DNA of 64,000 nt from Streptomyces rubiginosohelvolus (GCF_014649875.1 NZ_BMTW01000017.1:62001-126000); one strand, 5' to 3'. Shown: positions 26,113 through 35,788, numbered from the stretch's first letter. A program made the numbers and translations. The notes: generated from the sequence alone by a model not told the origin.

Positions 26113-27264
26113 GTGAGTTCCCCAGATCCGCAGGTTCGCGCAGCGCGAAACCTGACCGACCCCTCGCCCGAGAGCACGCCCGAAGAGAAACGCCCCAGGT
26201 CCCCCGGAAACCGGGGTCCCGTCGTCGCGGTCACCGGCGCCGCCACCGGCATCGGCGAACTGCTGACCGCCCACCTCGCCGCATCCGACGCGATCAAGCA
26301 GGTCATCGCGATCGACGAGCGGCGCGGTGAGGTCTCCGAGGCGACCTGGCACATCCTGGACGTACGGGACCCGGCGATCGCCGAGAAGCTGCGCGGCGCG
26401 GACGTCGTCGTGCACCTGGCCCTCGACCTCGACCTGGAGACCGACCCCGCAGCCCGCACCGCGTACAACGTACGCGGCACCCAGACCGTGCTCACCGCCG
26501 CGGCCGCCGTCGGGGTTCACCGGGTCGTGCTGTGCACCTCGGCGATGGTCTACGGGGCACTCGCCGACAACGACGTGCCGCTCTCCGAGGACGCGGAGCT
26601 GCGCGCCACCGCCGAGGCCACCGGCGTCGGCGACCTCCTGGAGATCGAACGGCTCGGCCGCCGGGCCCCGCGCGCCCACCCCGGGCTCAACGTCACCGTC
26701 GTACGCCCCACCGTCCTGGTCGGCGGCACCGACACCGCCCTGACCCGCTACTTCGAGTCCCCGCGCCTCCTGGTCGTCGCCGGATCACGCCCCACCTGGC
26801 AGTTCTGCCACGTCGAGGACCTGGTGACGGCGCTGGAGTACGCCGCCCTGGAGAAGATCGACGGCGAGTTCGCGGTCGGCTGCGACGGCTGGCTGGAGCA
26901 GGAGGAGGTCGAGGAGCTCAGCGGCGTACGCCGGATGGAGCTGCCCTCCGCCGTCGCGCTCGGCGCCGCCGCCCGGCTGCACCGGATCGGCCTCACCCCG
27001 TCCCCGGCGGGCGACCTGGCGTACACGATGCACCCGTGGGTGGTCAGCGTCAGCCGGCTGCACGATGCGGGATGGCGGCCGAAGTGGACGAACGAGGAGG
27101 TGCTCGGCGCCCTCCTCGAAGAGGTCGAGGGCCGCCACACGCTCGCCGGACGCCGTCTCGGCCGCAAGGACGCCACCGCCGCCGGAGCCGCCGGAGCCAC
27201 GGTCGCCCTGCTCGGCGCCGCCGCCGTGGTCCGCCGCGCCCGCAAGGCCCGCCGCCGCATCTGA
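26113..27264 (+). CDS. NAD-dependent epimerase/dehydratase-like SDR protein
   Basis: 383 residues from GTG 26113. An extended SDR Rossmann fold begins near residue 38 (VVAVTGAATGIGELL, a TGxxxGxG nucleotide motif), followed by ILDVRD, VVVHLAL and TSAMVYGALAD. The Tyr of the SDR site is present but the YxxxK Lys reads Asp, so it may be catalytically altered. The C-terminus is a hydrophobic Ala/Val stretch and an Arg/Lys cluster (GAAAVVRRARKARRR), suggesting membrane association. Equivalent in place to Rv3196-type neighbours; substrate unknown. Confidence 0.82.
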   Translation: MSSPDPQVRAARNLTDPSPESTPEEKRPRSPGNRGPVVAVTGAATGIGELLTAHLAASDAIKQVIAIDERRGEVSEATWHILDVRDPAIAEKLRGADVVVHLALDLDLETDPAARTAYNVRGTQTVLTAAAAVGVHRVVLCTSAMVYGALADNDVPLSEDAELRATAEATGVGDLLEIERLGRRAPRAHPGLNVTVVRPTVLVGGTDTALTRYFESPRLLVVAGSRPTWQFCHVEDLVTALEYAALEKIDGEFAVGCDGWLEQEEVEELSGVRRMELPSAVALGAAARLHRIGLTPSPAGDLAYTMHPWVVSVSRLHDAGWRPKWTNEEVLGALLEEVEGRHTLAGRRLGRKDATAAGAAGATVALLGAAAVVRRARKARRRI

Positions 27265-27370
27265 CCGCGCACCGCGCCCGCGGACCCTGTAGGAGGCTCC
27301 AAACCGGCCGGCCGGCCGCCGGTAGAACAGGCAATTCCGGGATGTCGGAGCCGTACGGCACGATGGGAGC

Positions 27371-27832
<462 letters not shown>

Positions 27833-27833
27833 G

Positions 27834-27870
27834 CGCAAACCGTACCGGGGCGCATCAGCCCCGATTTGCG
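27834..27870 (+). terminator. Terminator of moaE
   Basis: An outer CGCAAA/TTTGCG stem and an inner CGGGGC/GCCCCG stem are nested with short internal loops, starting one base after the moaE stop codon. Confidence 0.6.
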
Positions 27871-27958
27871 TAACCGCACCCCCGCCACGAGCGTTGGTCT
27901 TCCGGATCGTTAATCTGCTGATCGGGCATCCGGTCGCTCATGGGGTAGGGAGGTCGTG

Positions 27959-28129
27959 ATGGCGGCACTCGCTTGGCTGTTGATTCCACTTATCGCTGCT
28001 GTCGGTGGTGCGATATGGGCGAGTTGGGCAGCCCGCAATCGCACGACCGGCGATGTCACCGAACTCGCCGGCTACGCCAGGTTCCGTGACGCGATGGAGA
28101 AATCGCACTCCGGTTCCGAGGCTCTCTGA
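27959..28129 (+). CDS. Small single-pass membrane protein
   Basis: 56 residues from ATG 27959; GGGAGG lies 5 nt upstream, which fits this ATG better than the overlapping GTG at 27956. One transmembrane segment (AALAWLLIPLIAAVGGAIWA, residues 2-21) is followed by a charged cytosolic tail. It lies between moaE and the PDZ protease gene. It has no family that I recognise. Its ribosome site and clean codon use support it as real. Confidence 0.72.
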   Translation: MAALAWLLIPLIAAVGGAIWASWAARNRTTGDVTELAGYARFRDAMEKSHSGSEAL

Positions 28130-28230
28130 GACCGACGCACGCCGCGTGACCACTTCCGCCGCGTTTCCGGTCGCCTCGTACGGACCGGCCCCGGCGGTGC
28201 ACTGACAGGCCCTTCCCGTACTGTCGTTCC

Positions 28231-29346
28231 ATGCCACGCCGCACCGCGACGATGCTCGCCTCCACTCTCGTCCTCATCGCGCTGCTCTGCGCAGGCGTGC
28301 TGATCAAAGTGCCGTATTCGGAGATGTCTCCCGGACCGACGGTCAACACGCTGGGCGAGGCGCGTGGCGAGCCCGTCCTGCAGATCTCCGGTCGCAAGAC
28401 GTACCCGGCGTCCGGCCATCTCAACATGACGACCGTCCGCGTCACCGGGGCGGACTACCGGATGAACATCTTCGAGGCCGTCTACGGCTGGCTGGCCCAC
28501 GACAGCGTCGTGGTGCCGCACGACACGCTCTACCCGGACGGCAAGACCGAGGAGCAGTCCACCCAGGAGAACGCCGAGGAGTTCAGCCAGTCCCAGGAGA
28601 GCGCCAAGGTGGCCGCTCTGAAGGAGCTGGACATCCCGGTCTCCACGCAGGTCGTGGTCTCCACAGTGGTCAAGGGCAGCCCGTCCGAGGGCAAACTGCA
28701 CGCGGGCGACGTGATCAAGGCCGTCGACGGCACGGTGGTCAAGGAGCCCGACGACGTCGCGAAGCTCGTCACCGAACACCGCCCCGGCGAGAACGTCACC
28801 TTCACCATCGTCCCGGCCGCGGACGCCGCCGCGGCCGAGAAGGCCGGCCGTGAGCCCGAGGGCAGCGAGAAGATCACGATCAAGACCGTGAAGGCTCCCC
28901 CCGCCGAGGGCGACGGCGAGGAGGGCGGCAAGGACCGCGCGATCGTCGGGATCAGGGCCGGGACGGACCACACGTTCCCGTTCGAGATCGACATCAAGCT
29001 CGCGGACGTCGGCGGGCCGAGCGCCGGGCTGATGTTCTCCCTCGGCATCATCGACAAGCTCACCCCGGGCGATCTGACCGGCGGCAAGTTCGTCGCGGGG
29101 ACCGGCACCATCGACGACGCGGGGACCGTCGGACCGATCGGCGGCATCACCATGAAGCTGGTCGGCGCCCGCGACGCCGGGGCCCGCTACTTCCTCACAC
29201 CCGACGACAACTGCACCTCGGCCGCCGCCGACACCCCGGACGGGCTCACCCTCGTACGGGTCAAGACCATCGAGGACGCCACGAAGTCGCTGGAGCAGAT
29301 CAAGGCGGGGAAGACCGCCGGCCTGCCGAGCTGCTCGGCCGGCTGA
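28231..29346 (+). CDS. YlbL-type membrane-anchored PDZ and Lon-like (S16) protease
   Basis: 371 residues from ATG 28231. One N-terminal transmembrane anchor (residues 8-25), then MSPGPTVNTLG and a PDZ domain (about 140-215: VVKGSPSEGKLHAGDVIKAV). The C-terminal S16 domain has the Ser/Lys dyad: GGPSAGLMFSLGIID (Ser) and GPIGGITMKLVGA (Lys). In Bacillus, YlbL cleaves the SOS division inhibitor YneA; here the substrate is unknown. The UPF0182 gene lies nearby, as Rv3193c and Rv3194c do in M. tuberculosis. Confidence 0.92.
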   Translation: MPRRTATMLASTLVLIALLCAGVLIKVPYSEMSPGPTVNTLGEARGEPVLQISGRKTYPASGHLNMTTVRVTGADYRMNIFEAVYGWLAHDSVVVPHDTLYPDGKTEEQSTQENAEEFSQSQESAKVAALKELDIPVSTQVVVSTVVKGSPSEGKLHAGDVIKAVDGTVVKEPDDVAKLVTEHRPGENVTFTIVPAADAAAAEKAGREPEGSEKITIKTVKAPPAEGDGEEGGKDRAIVGIRAGTDHTFPFEIDIKLADVGGPSAGLMFSLGIIDKLTPGDLTGGKFVAGTGTIDDAGTVGPIGGITMKLVGARDAGARYFLTPDDNCTSAAADTPDGLTLVRVKTIEDATKSLEQIKAGKTAGLPSCSAG

Positions 29347-29390
29347 CGACCGCGCGGCCCGGCCGTCGTACGGGTCCGGGCCGACGACCG

Positions 29391-29425
29391 CGCTGCCCGG
29401 GACCGCACGACGGCCCCGGGCAGCG
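29391..29425. terminator. Hairpin between convergent genes
   Basis: CGCTGCCCGGG pairs with CCCGGGCAGCG (11 bp, 13-nt loop) between the protease gene and the PPA1309-type gene. There is no T-run. Confidence 0.6.
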
Positions 29426-29431
29426 GCCGGA

Positions 29432-29992
29432 TCAGGACTCGAACGTCGCCGCGAGCGCCTCGGCGAGGCCGGGCACCAGACCGGCGCCGGTCAGCACCTC
29501 GGTCGGGGAGTCCTTCTCCCGCAGCCGTACGGCGGACTCACGCGCCCCGTCCCGCAGGACGGCCACGGTCATCCGCACCTCCTGGCGGTCGGGGTGCTTG
29601 GCCACCCACGCGGTCAGCTGCTTGTCGCTGAGCTTCTCCGGTACGGACGCCTCGGCGGACGGCGGCAGCATCAGCCGCTCCACCGTCATGGCGCAGCCGA
29701 CCACGGCGTCGGGCCAGGCGATCGTGGCGAGGAACTCGTCGAGCGCGGTGCCCGGCGGCAGCTCGTCCTGCTCGATCGGGGTGAGCGCGGCGACGGAGGA
29801 ATCTGGCTTCTCCAGGCCCAGCTGAGCGGCGAGGCCGGGCTCCTGGGTCCGCAGCCGGTCGGTGTCGACCAGGGCGAACAGCCGGGCGGGCTGGTCCCAG
29901 CCGAGGTTGGAGGCATAGGCGTCGATTTCGAGGACGGCGACGGTCAGCGGACTCGCGGCCATCGGGGGTCCTGCGGGGGAAACGTTGGGCAT
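29432..29992 (-). CDS. PPA1309-family protein of unknown function
   Basis: 186 residues from ATG 29992, with GGAGG about 13 nt upstream; an in-frame ATG at 29962 is possible. The sequence LTVAVLEIDAYASNLGWDQPARLFALVDT is characteristic of the actinobacterial PPA1309 family, whose function is not known. It is soluble and acidic, with no signal peptide or cysteines. It is divergent from the UPF0182 gene, which lies 123 nt away, an arrangement usual in streptomycetes as I remember it. Confidence 0.82.
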   Translation of the reverse strand: MPNVSPAGPPMAASPLTVAVLEIDAYASNLGWDQPARLFALVDTDRLRTQEPGLAAQLGLEKPDSSVAALTPIEQDELPPGTALDEFLATIAWPDAVVGCAMTVERLMLPPSAEASVPEKLSDKQLTAWVAKHPDRQEVRMTVAVLRDGARESAVRLREKDSPTEVLTGAGLVPGLAEALAATFES

Positions 29993-30115
29993 GGGCAATA
30001 TCCTGCCTCCTTCCGCCCCGGGAACGGGAACTAGGTAAAGCCTCAGTAAGTTGCATAGGTGGGCTCTAGGATCGCTGGGCCTGTTCACACGACCGCGAAC
30101 TTCGAGGTGCGCACG

Positions 30116-33100
30116 TTGGCTTTCCAGATGCCGGACCGCGGCGGAGGCCCGACCGGGCCACGGATCAGAGTCGGCCGCCCGTCCCGGCGTGCCCGTACCC
30201 TGCTCATGACTTTGGGTGTCCTGGCGGTTCTCGCCATGGCCTTCGTCATGTTCGCGGGGTTCTGGACGGACTGGCTCTGGTACAGGTCGGTCGCGTATTC
30301 ATCCGTCTTCACCACCACCCTGTGGACCAAGATCGGGCTGTTCCTCGTCTTCGGACTGCTGATGGCGCTCGCCATCGGAGTGAACGTCTGGCTCGCGCAC
30401 CGGCTCCGGCCGCCGCTGAGCGCGATGTCGCTGGAGCAGCAGAGCCTGGACCGCTACCGCATGAGCATCGCCCCCTACAAGAAGTGGGTGCTGCTCGCCG
30501 TCACGGCGCTCGTCGGACTGATCGCCGGAGCCTCCGCCTCCGGCCAGTGGCGCACGTGGCTGATGTACGTCAACGGCACGTCGTTCGGACAGAAGGACCC
30601 CCAGTTCCAGCTGGACGTCTCCTTCTACGCCTTCGACCTGCCGTGGTACCGCTTCATGCTGGGCTTCGGCTTCGCGGCGACGGTGCTCTCGCTGATCGCG
30701 GCGGCGCTGACCCACTATCTGTACGGCGGGCTGCGCATCACCAGCCCCGGCGCCCGGGCCACCGGGGCGGCCACCGGCCACCTCTCGGTCCTGCTCGGCA
30801 TCTTCGTCTCCCTGAAGGCCGTGGCGTACTGGCTCGACCGGTACGGGCTGGCCGTGAAGTCCAGTGACTTCAAGGCCACCGACAACTGGACGGGTCTGAG
30901 GTACGTCGACGCCAACGCCTATCTCCCGGCGAAGACCATCCTGTTCTGCATCGCCGCGATCTGCGCGGTGCTGTTCTTCGCGACGCTGTGGCGCCGCACC
31001 TGGCAGCTCCCGGTCATCGGCTTCGGCCTGATGGTGCTCTCGGCGATCCTGATCGGCGGGCTCTACCCGGCGATCGTGCAGAAGTTCCAGGTCCAGCCCA
31101 ACGAGCAGGCCAAGGAAGCGCCGTTCATCCAGAAGAACATCAATGCCACACGCGACGCGTACGACATCGATGACGCCAAGGTGGACGACTACGACGGTCA
31201 GGCGACCACGGAGGACGACACCAAGCTGCGGGCCGCGGCCAACACCGCCGCCAGCTACCGCATCATGGACCCCAACGTCGTCTCCCCGGCCTTCCAGCAG
31301 CTCCAGCAGCGGAGGAACTACTACCAGTTCCCGAGGACGCTCGACGTCGACCGTTACAAGGACAAGGACGGCAAGGAGCAGGACACGATCATCGGTCTGC
31401 GTGAGCTGAACATCCAGGGCCTGCCCAAGCGGAACTGGATCAACGACCACTTCACGTACACCCACGGCTACGGCGCCATCGCTGCCAGCGGAACCACCAC
31501 CGGCACCAACCCGACGGGGTCCCCGGACTTCACCGAGTCGGGTCTGCCCTCCACCGGTGAGTTCGGGAAGTACGAGCAGCGGATCTACTACGGCGAGAAG
31601 ACCGAGCAGTACTCCATCGTCGGCGGGCCCCAGAAGGAGCTCGACTACGAGGAGGACGGCGAGAAGACCACCAGCTACGAAGGCGACAGCGGGGTCAGTC
31701 TCTCCAACTCGTTCAACCGTGCCGCGTACGCGGTCGCCTTCAGCGAGCCGCAGATCATGTATTCGGGAGCCATCGGTGACGGCTCGCGGATCCTGTACAA
31801 CCGCACGCCCAAGGAGCGTGTCGAGGCGGTCGCCCCGTGGCTGACCATCGACGGCGACGCCTACCCGGCGGTCGTCGAGGGCCGGATCAAGTGGATCGTC
31901 GACGCGTACACCACGACCAACGGCTACCCGTACGCGTCCCGGACGACGCTCGGCGACACCACGGCCGACTCGCTGACCACCAACCAGCGCGCGGTCGTCG
32001 CCCAGCAGAACCAGGTCAACTACATCCGCAACTCGGTGAAGGCCACCGTCGACGCGTACGACGGCAAGGTCAAGCTCTACGAGTGGGACACCGAGGACCC
32101 GGTTCTCAAGACCTGGCGCAAGGCGTTCCCGGGCACGGTCGAGCCGCGTGGTGAGATCCCGCAGGAGCTCGTGGACCACCTGCGGTATCCGCAGGACCTC
32201 TTCAAGGTCCAGCGCGAGCTGCTGACCCGCTACCACGTCGAGAACCCCGCGCAGTTCTACAGCGGTTCCGACGCCTGGCAGGTGCCGGACGACCCGACCA
32301 ACAAGGAGCCGGGCTCCGTCCCGCCGTACTACCTGAGCATGAAGATGCCGGGCCAGGACGAGCAGCAGTTCTCGCTGACCACCACGTTCACGCCGAGAGG
32401 GCGCCCCAACCTGGGGGCCTTCATGGCGGTGAACGCGGACGCGGCCAGCAAGGACTACGGCACCATGCGGCTGCTGCGGGTCACCTCCACGGTGAAGGGC
32501 CCGGGCCAGGTACAGAGTGAGCTGAACGGCAACGAGGACGTCGCCACGTTCGTGAGGGACCTCAGAGGGTCGGACTCCGACATCGAGTACGGCAACCTGC
32601 TGACGGTTCCGTTGGAGGGCGGCTTCCTCTACATCGAGCCCGTCTACACGCGCGGTGGCACCCAGAACTACCCGCTGCTGCGCAAGGTGGCCGCCTCGTA
32701 CGGTTCGAAGATCGTCTTCGAGAACAGTCTCGCAGAGGCGCTCAACGCCGTCTTCGGGGTCGAGGACGACGGGTCCACGACGCCACCGGACACTCAGGAC
32801 CCGCCGGGCGAGACCGACGATCCTCCGGCCACCGGCAGCGCCGCCCTCAAGAAGGCCATCGCGGACGCCCAGAAGGCGTACTCCGACGGCGAGAAGGCGC
32901 TGCAGGAGCAGGACTGGCCGGCGTACGGCAAGGCCCAGGAGGCTCTCCAGGACGCCCTGGAACGAGCCGCCGCCGCGCAGCCCAAGGCGGGCAGCGAGGG
33001 GGACAAGGGCGACAGCGCCGAGGAGCCGGAAGGCGACGCCAAGCCGGAAGGCGACGCCAAGCCGGAAGGTGATGCGAAGCCGGACAGTTCGGCCGAGCAG

Positions 33101-33121
33101 GCCTCCGACCAGGGCAGCTGA
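30116..33121 (+). CDS. UPF0182 (COG1615) large membrane protein
   Basis: 1001 residues if translation begins at TTG 30116, which has GAGG 8 nt upstream; the ATG at 30128 has no ribosome site and would shorten it by four residues. About seven transmembrane helices lie in the first 340 residues (for example VLAVLAMAFVMFAGFW and IGLFLVFGLLMALAIGVNVW), followed by a very large extracytoplasmic domain (NYYQFPRTLDVDRY, NPAQFYSGSDAWQVP). The tail is low-complexity with an EGDAKP repeat. The family is widespread in actinobacteria without a defined role. Confidence 0.9.
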   Translation: MAFQMPDRGGGPTGPRIRVGRPSRRARTLLMTLGVLAVLAMAFVMFAGFWTDWLWYRSVAYSSVFTTTLWTKIGLFLVFGLLMALAIGVNVWLAHRLRPPLSAMSLEQQSLDRYRMSIAPYKKWVLLAVTALVGLIAGASASGQWRTWLMYVNGTSFGQKDPQFQLDVSFYAFDLPWYRFMLGFGFAATVLSLIAAALTHYLYGGLRITSPGARATGAATGHLSVLLGIFVSLKAVAYWLDRYGLAVKSSDFKATDNWTGLRYVDANAYLPAKTILFCIAAICAVLFFATLWRRTWQLPVIGFGLMVLSAILIGGLYPAIVQKFQVQPNEQAKEAPFIQKNINATRDAYDIDDAKVDDYDGQATTEDDTKLRAAANTAASYRIMDPNVVSPAFQQLQQRRNYYQFPRTLDVDRYKDKDGKEQDTIIGLRELNIQGLPKRNWINDHFTYTHGYGAIAASGTTTGTNPTGSPDFTESGLPSTGEFGKYEQRIYYGEKTEQYSIVGGPQKELDYEEDGEKTTSYEGDSGVSLSNSFNRAAYAVAFSEPQIMYSGAIGDGSRILYNRTPKERVEAVAPWLTIDGDAYPAVVEGRIKWIVDAYTTTNGYPYASRTTLGDTTADSLTTNQRAVVAQQNQVNYIRNSVKATVDAYDGKVKLYEWDTEDPVLKTWRKAFPGTVEPRGEIPQELVDHLRYPQDLFKVQRELLTRYHVENPAQFYSGSDAWQVPDDPTNKEPGSVPPYYLSMKMPGQDEQQFSLTTTFTPRGRPNLGAFMAVNADAASKDYGTMRLLRVTSTVKGPGQVQSELNGNEDVATFVRDLRGSDSDIEYGNLLTVPLEGGFLYIEPVYTRGGTQNYPLLRKVAASYGSKIVFENSLAEALNAVFGVEDDGSTTPPDTQDPPGETDDPPATGSAALKKAIADAQKAYSDGEKALQEQDWPAYGKAQEALQDALERAAAAQPKAGSEGDKGDSAEEPEGDAKPEGDAKPEGDAKPDSSAEQASDQGS
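33029..33082 (+). repeat. Three tandem 18-bp repeats in the UPF0182 C-terminus
   Basis: The unit GAAGGCGACGCCAAGCCG occurs twice identically; a third copy has three changes. It encodes EGDAKP three times and is in frame, so copy-number change would not break the gene. Confidence 0.9.
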
Positions 33122-33163
33122 GCAAGGCCCACCCCGCGTCGTGGTACGGTTTGAACACAACGA

Positions 33164-33237
33164 CGCGGGGTGGAGCAGCTCGGTAGCTCGCTGGGCTCAT
33201 AACCCAGAGGTCGCAGGTTCAAATCCTGTCCCCGCTA
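33164..33237 (+). tRNA. Initiator tRNA-fMet(CAT), copy 1
   Basis: A 74-nt cloverleaf: acceptor CGCGGGG with CCCCGC, a C1 x U72 mismatch, anticodon loop CTCATAA on a stem with three consecutive GGG/CCC pairs (initiator hallmark), and T-loop GGTTCAAATCC. CCA is not encoded. Identical to the copy at 35654. Confidence 0.97.
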
Positions 33238-33243
33238 CTGAAA

Positions 33244-33282
33244 GACGAAGGCCCGGATTCCCTTGGGATCCGGGCCTTCGTC
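33244..33282 (+). terminator. Terminator of tRNA-fMet copy 1
   Basis: GACGAAGGCCCGGAT pairs with ATCCGGGCCTTCGTC (15 bp) 7 nt after the tRNA; the apical TCCC/GGGA pairs further. Confidence 0.88.
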
Positions 33283-33472
33283 GTGTCCGTTGTGTGTGCG
33301 GGCCGTGTCGGTCCCAGGCTGGGGACGCGAAGTGCGGTTCGCTGGGCAGCAGTTGCCTCCAGGCGTGTTTGACTTGTCTCCCTGTGGGCATGTCGACAAA
33401 ACGCTGTAGTGACCTCACTGGCCGCGATATACCAGGTGTACGCGGGTTGCAGGTGGTGCGACGATGGTATTT

Positions 33473-35536
33473 ATGGGGGACAGGGCAACTCTGTTGGAGA
33501 CAGGGCGGTTTGTGCAGCAGCACGGCCAAGATACGGAAAGCGCGGTAGACGCGGCTTTCGCCGCTGCCATCGCCGGGGCGGGCGCACCGGTCCAGCGGAC
33601 CGGCGCCGCCGATGCGAGCGCTGCCGCCGCCCCGTCCGACGAAGACACCACGGACGCGGTCGACGCCGCGGACAGCGCCGAGAGCGAGGCGCGCCACCGC
33701 CGTGCCGCCGACGCGGGGGACACCGCGTCCATGAGCGTCCTGGGCGCGCTGCTGCTGCGCCGCGGGGAGCTGGACGGCGCCGAGCGGTATCTGCGCGCCG
33801 CCACCGCCGACGGGGACCGGGCCGCCGCCAACAACCTGGGCGTCCTGCTGCACCAGCGCGGATACCCGGACGAGGCCGCCGGATGGTGGCGCATCGCCGC
33901 CGTGGCCGGTTCCGCCGCCGCCGCCCACGCGCTCGGCCGGCACTTCCGCGAGCGCGGTGACGAGCCCGGCGCGGAGTACTGGCTGCGCCAGTCCGCCGAG
34001 CAGGGCCACGCGCTGGGCGCGTACGCGCTGGCCGACCTCCTGGAGCACCGCAGCGACGTCGGCGCCGAGCGCTGGCTGCGTGCCGCCGCCGAACAGGGGC
34101 ACCGCGAGGCCGCCTACCGGCTCGCCCGGGCCCTGGAGCGGAAGGCCGTCGAGGACCCGCACGACGCCTTCGGCCTGGGCCGGAGCGCCGCTTCCGGGGG
34201 GACCGCGACGGGCCTCGGCTTCCCCGGCGCCACGCCCGCGCCCGGGGAGAACGCCCCGGCAGCGGCCCCCGCAGGGGCGAAGGGCGCGGCCGAAGGCGAC
34301 AGCCCCGTGGCGGGTCCCGCCGCCGGCCGGGTCGGCGAGGCCGAGCAGTGGTACCGCCAGGCCGCCGCCCGGGGCCACCGCCGCGCCGCCCTGCACCTCG
34401 GCGCGATCCTGGAGCAGCGCGGCGAGCTCAAGGAGGCCGGCCGCTGGTACCTCACCTCCGCCAAGGACGGCGAGCCCCGCGCCGCCTGCGCCCTGGGCTT
34501 CCTGCTGCGCGACGCGGGCGACGAGGAGAGCGCCGCCGTGTGGTGGCTGCGCGCCGCCCAGGACGGCGACGGCAACGCCGCCAACGCACTCGGCGCGTTG
34601 CACGCCGCACGCGGTGAGCAGCAGACCGCCGAGCGCTGGTACCGGGCCGCCATGGACGCCGGTGACGTCAACGGGGCGTACAACCTCGGGCTGCTCTGCG
34701 CCGCCCAGGACCGCACCCCGCAGGCCGAGCAGTGGTACCGCCGCGCCGCGTACGCCGGACACCGGGAGGCCGCCAACGCGCTCGCCGTGCTCCTCCTCCA
34801 GGCCGGCGACCACGCCGGTGCCGAGCCCTGGTTCTCCAAGGCGGCCGAGGCGGGCAGCGTCGACGCCGCATTCAACCTCGGCATCCTGCACGCCGGGCGC
34901 GACGAGGACCGTACGGCGCTGGGCTGGTACGAGCGTGCCGCGGCGGCCGGGCACACCGACGCCGCGCTCCAGGTCGCCATGGCGCTGCTGCGCGACGGTG
35001 ACGACCAGGGGGCCGAGCGGCACCTGCGCTGCGCCGCGGGCGGCGGCAGCGCCGAGGCCGCGTTCCGGCTGGCCGGGGTGCTGGACGCGCGCCAGCCGCC
35101 GCCGGGCCCGCCCGCGCTGGGCGAGCCGATGCCGGAGAAGACCGAGTGCGAGGAGTGGTACGAGCGGGCCGCCCAGCAGGGCCACCGCCGCGCCCAGGTC
35201 CGGGTCGGCATGCTCGCCGCCGCACGCGGGGACGTGGAGAGCGCCGCCCACTGGTACCGGGAGGCCGCCGAGGCGGGCAGCCGCAACGGGGCCTTCAACC
35301 TCGGGCTGCTGCTGGCCCGCGAGGGCAGCGAGCGCGAGGCCGCCCTGTGGTGGACCCGCGCGGCCGGCGCCGGACACGGCCGGGCCGCGCTGCGCCTGGC
35401 GCTCCTCGCGGCGCGCCGGGGTGAGCTCACCGAGGGGCAGCGCTGGTGCGCGCGGGCCGTGGAGCTGGGCCCGGCCGAGGTGGCCGAGCGGGCTGCGCGG
35501 CTGCGGGAGGCGCTGCACCAGGAGCTCACCGCGTGA
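33473..35536 (+). CDS. Sel1/TPR-like repeat protein
   Basis: 687 residues from ATG 33473; an ATG three codons earlier (33464) is equally open. After about 75 residues of Ala/Asp-rich sequence the protein is built almost wholly of Sel1-like 36-residue helix pairs of the pattern A..LG.L....G....A..WY..AA..G (for example AEQWYRQAAARGHRRAALHL, then GAILEQRGELKEAGRWY), roughly 14-16 copies. A Gly/Ala-rich insert occurs near residues 235-285. Sel1 proteins are scaffolds for protein-protein contacts; partners are unknown. The gene stands alone between two identical tRNA-fMet genes. Confidence 0.92.
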   Translation: MGDRATLLETGRFVQQHGQDTESAVDAAFAAAIAGAGAPVQRTGAADASAAAAPSDEDTTDAVDAADSAESEARHRRAADAGDTASMSVLGALLLRRGELDGAERYLRAATADGDRAAANNLGVLLHQRGYPDEAAGWWRIAAVAGSAAAAHALGRHFRERGDEPGAEYWLRQSAEQGHALGAYALADLLEHRSDVGAERWLRAAAEQGHREAAYRLARALERKAVEDPHDAFGLGRSAASGGTATGLGFPGATPAPGENAPAAAPAGAKGAAEGDSPVAGPAAGRVGEAEQWYRQAAARGHRRAALHLGAILEQRGELKEAGRWYLTSAKDGEPRAACALGFLLRDAGDEESAAVWWLRAAQDGDGNAANALGALHAARGEQQTAERWYRAAMDAGDVNGAYNLGLLCAAQDRTPQAEQWYRRAAYAGHREAANALAVLLLQAGDHAGAEPWFSKAAEAGSVDAAFNLGILHAGRDEDRTALGWYERAAAAGHTDAALQVAMALLRDGDDQGAERHLRCAAGGGSAEAAFRLAGVLDARQPPPGPPALGEPMPEKTECEEWYERAAQQGHRRAQVRVGMLAAARGDVESAAHWYREAAEAGSRNGAFNLGLLLAREGSEREAALWWTRAAGAGHGRAALRLALLAARRGELTEGQRWCARAVELGPAEVAERAARLREALHQELTA

Positions 35537-35612
35537 CGCGGTGAGCGCCCGGCGCCGGGGCCCCGACCTCCTGGGTCGTGCCCAGGGGCCTTCCCGGGCC
35601 GCGTGAATGGAT

Positions 35613-35641
35613 TTGCGCTGCCCGACCCGCTGACGTAATGT
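35613..35641 (+). promoter_or_regulatory. Promoter of tRNA-fMet copy 2
   Basis: TTGCGC (35613-35618), 17-nt spacer, TAATGT (35636-35641); predicted start about 6 nt before the tRNA. A good vegetative-sigma match. Confidence 0.7.
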
Positions 35642-35653
35642 TGCATTCACCGA

Positions 35654-35727
35654 CGCGGGGTGGAGCAGCTCGGTAGCTCGCTGGGCTCATAACCCAGAGG
35701 TCGCAGGTTCAAATCCTGTCCCCGCTA
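35654..35727 (+). tRNA. Initiator tRNA-fMet(CAT), copy 2
   Basis: Base-for-base the same 74 nt as copy 1, with the same initiator features. Identity with copy 1 extends three bases upstream and five downstream before a 1-nt indel. Confidence 0.97.
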
Positions 35728-35732
35728 CTGAA

Positions 35733-35771
35733 GACGAAGGCCCGGATCTCATCGAGATCCGGGCCTTCGTC
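35733..35771 (+). terminator. Terminator of tRNA-fMet copy 2
   Basis: GACGAAGGCCCGGATCTC pairs with GAGATCCGGGCCTTCGTC (18 bp, 3-nt loop). Same stem core as at copy 1, with the tip changed but still paired. Confidence 0.9.
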
Positions 35772-35788
35772 GTATCCGGGCACACAAA

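Noticed and set aside
27297..27370. GGCC-rich repeat before moaE as a possible regulatory RNA
   Set aside because: Only a short GGCCGG run; no elements of the molybdenum-cofactor riboswitch were seen.
33238..35653. Integrative element between the two tRNA genes
   Set aside because: No integrase, excisionase or replication gene; only one Sel1 gene lies between the repeats.
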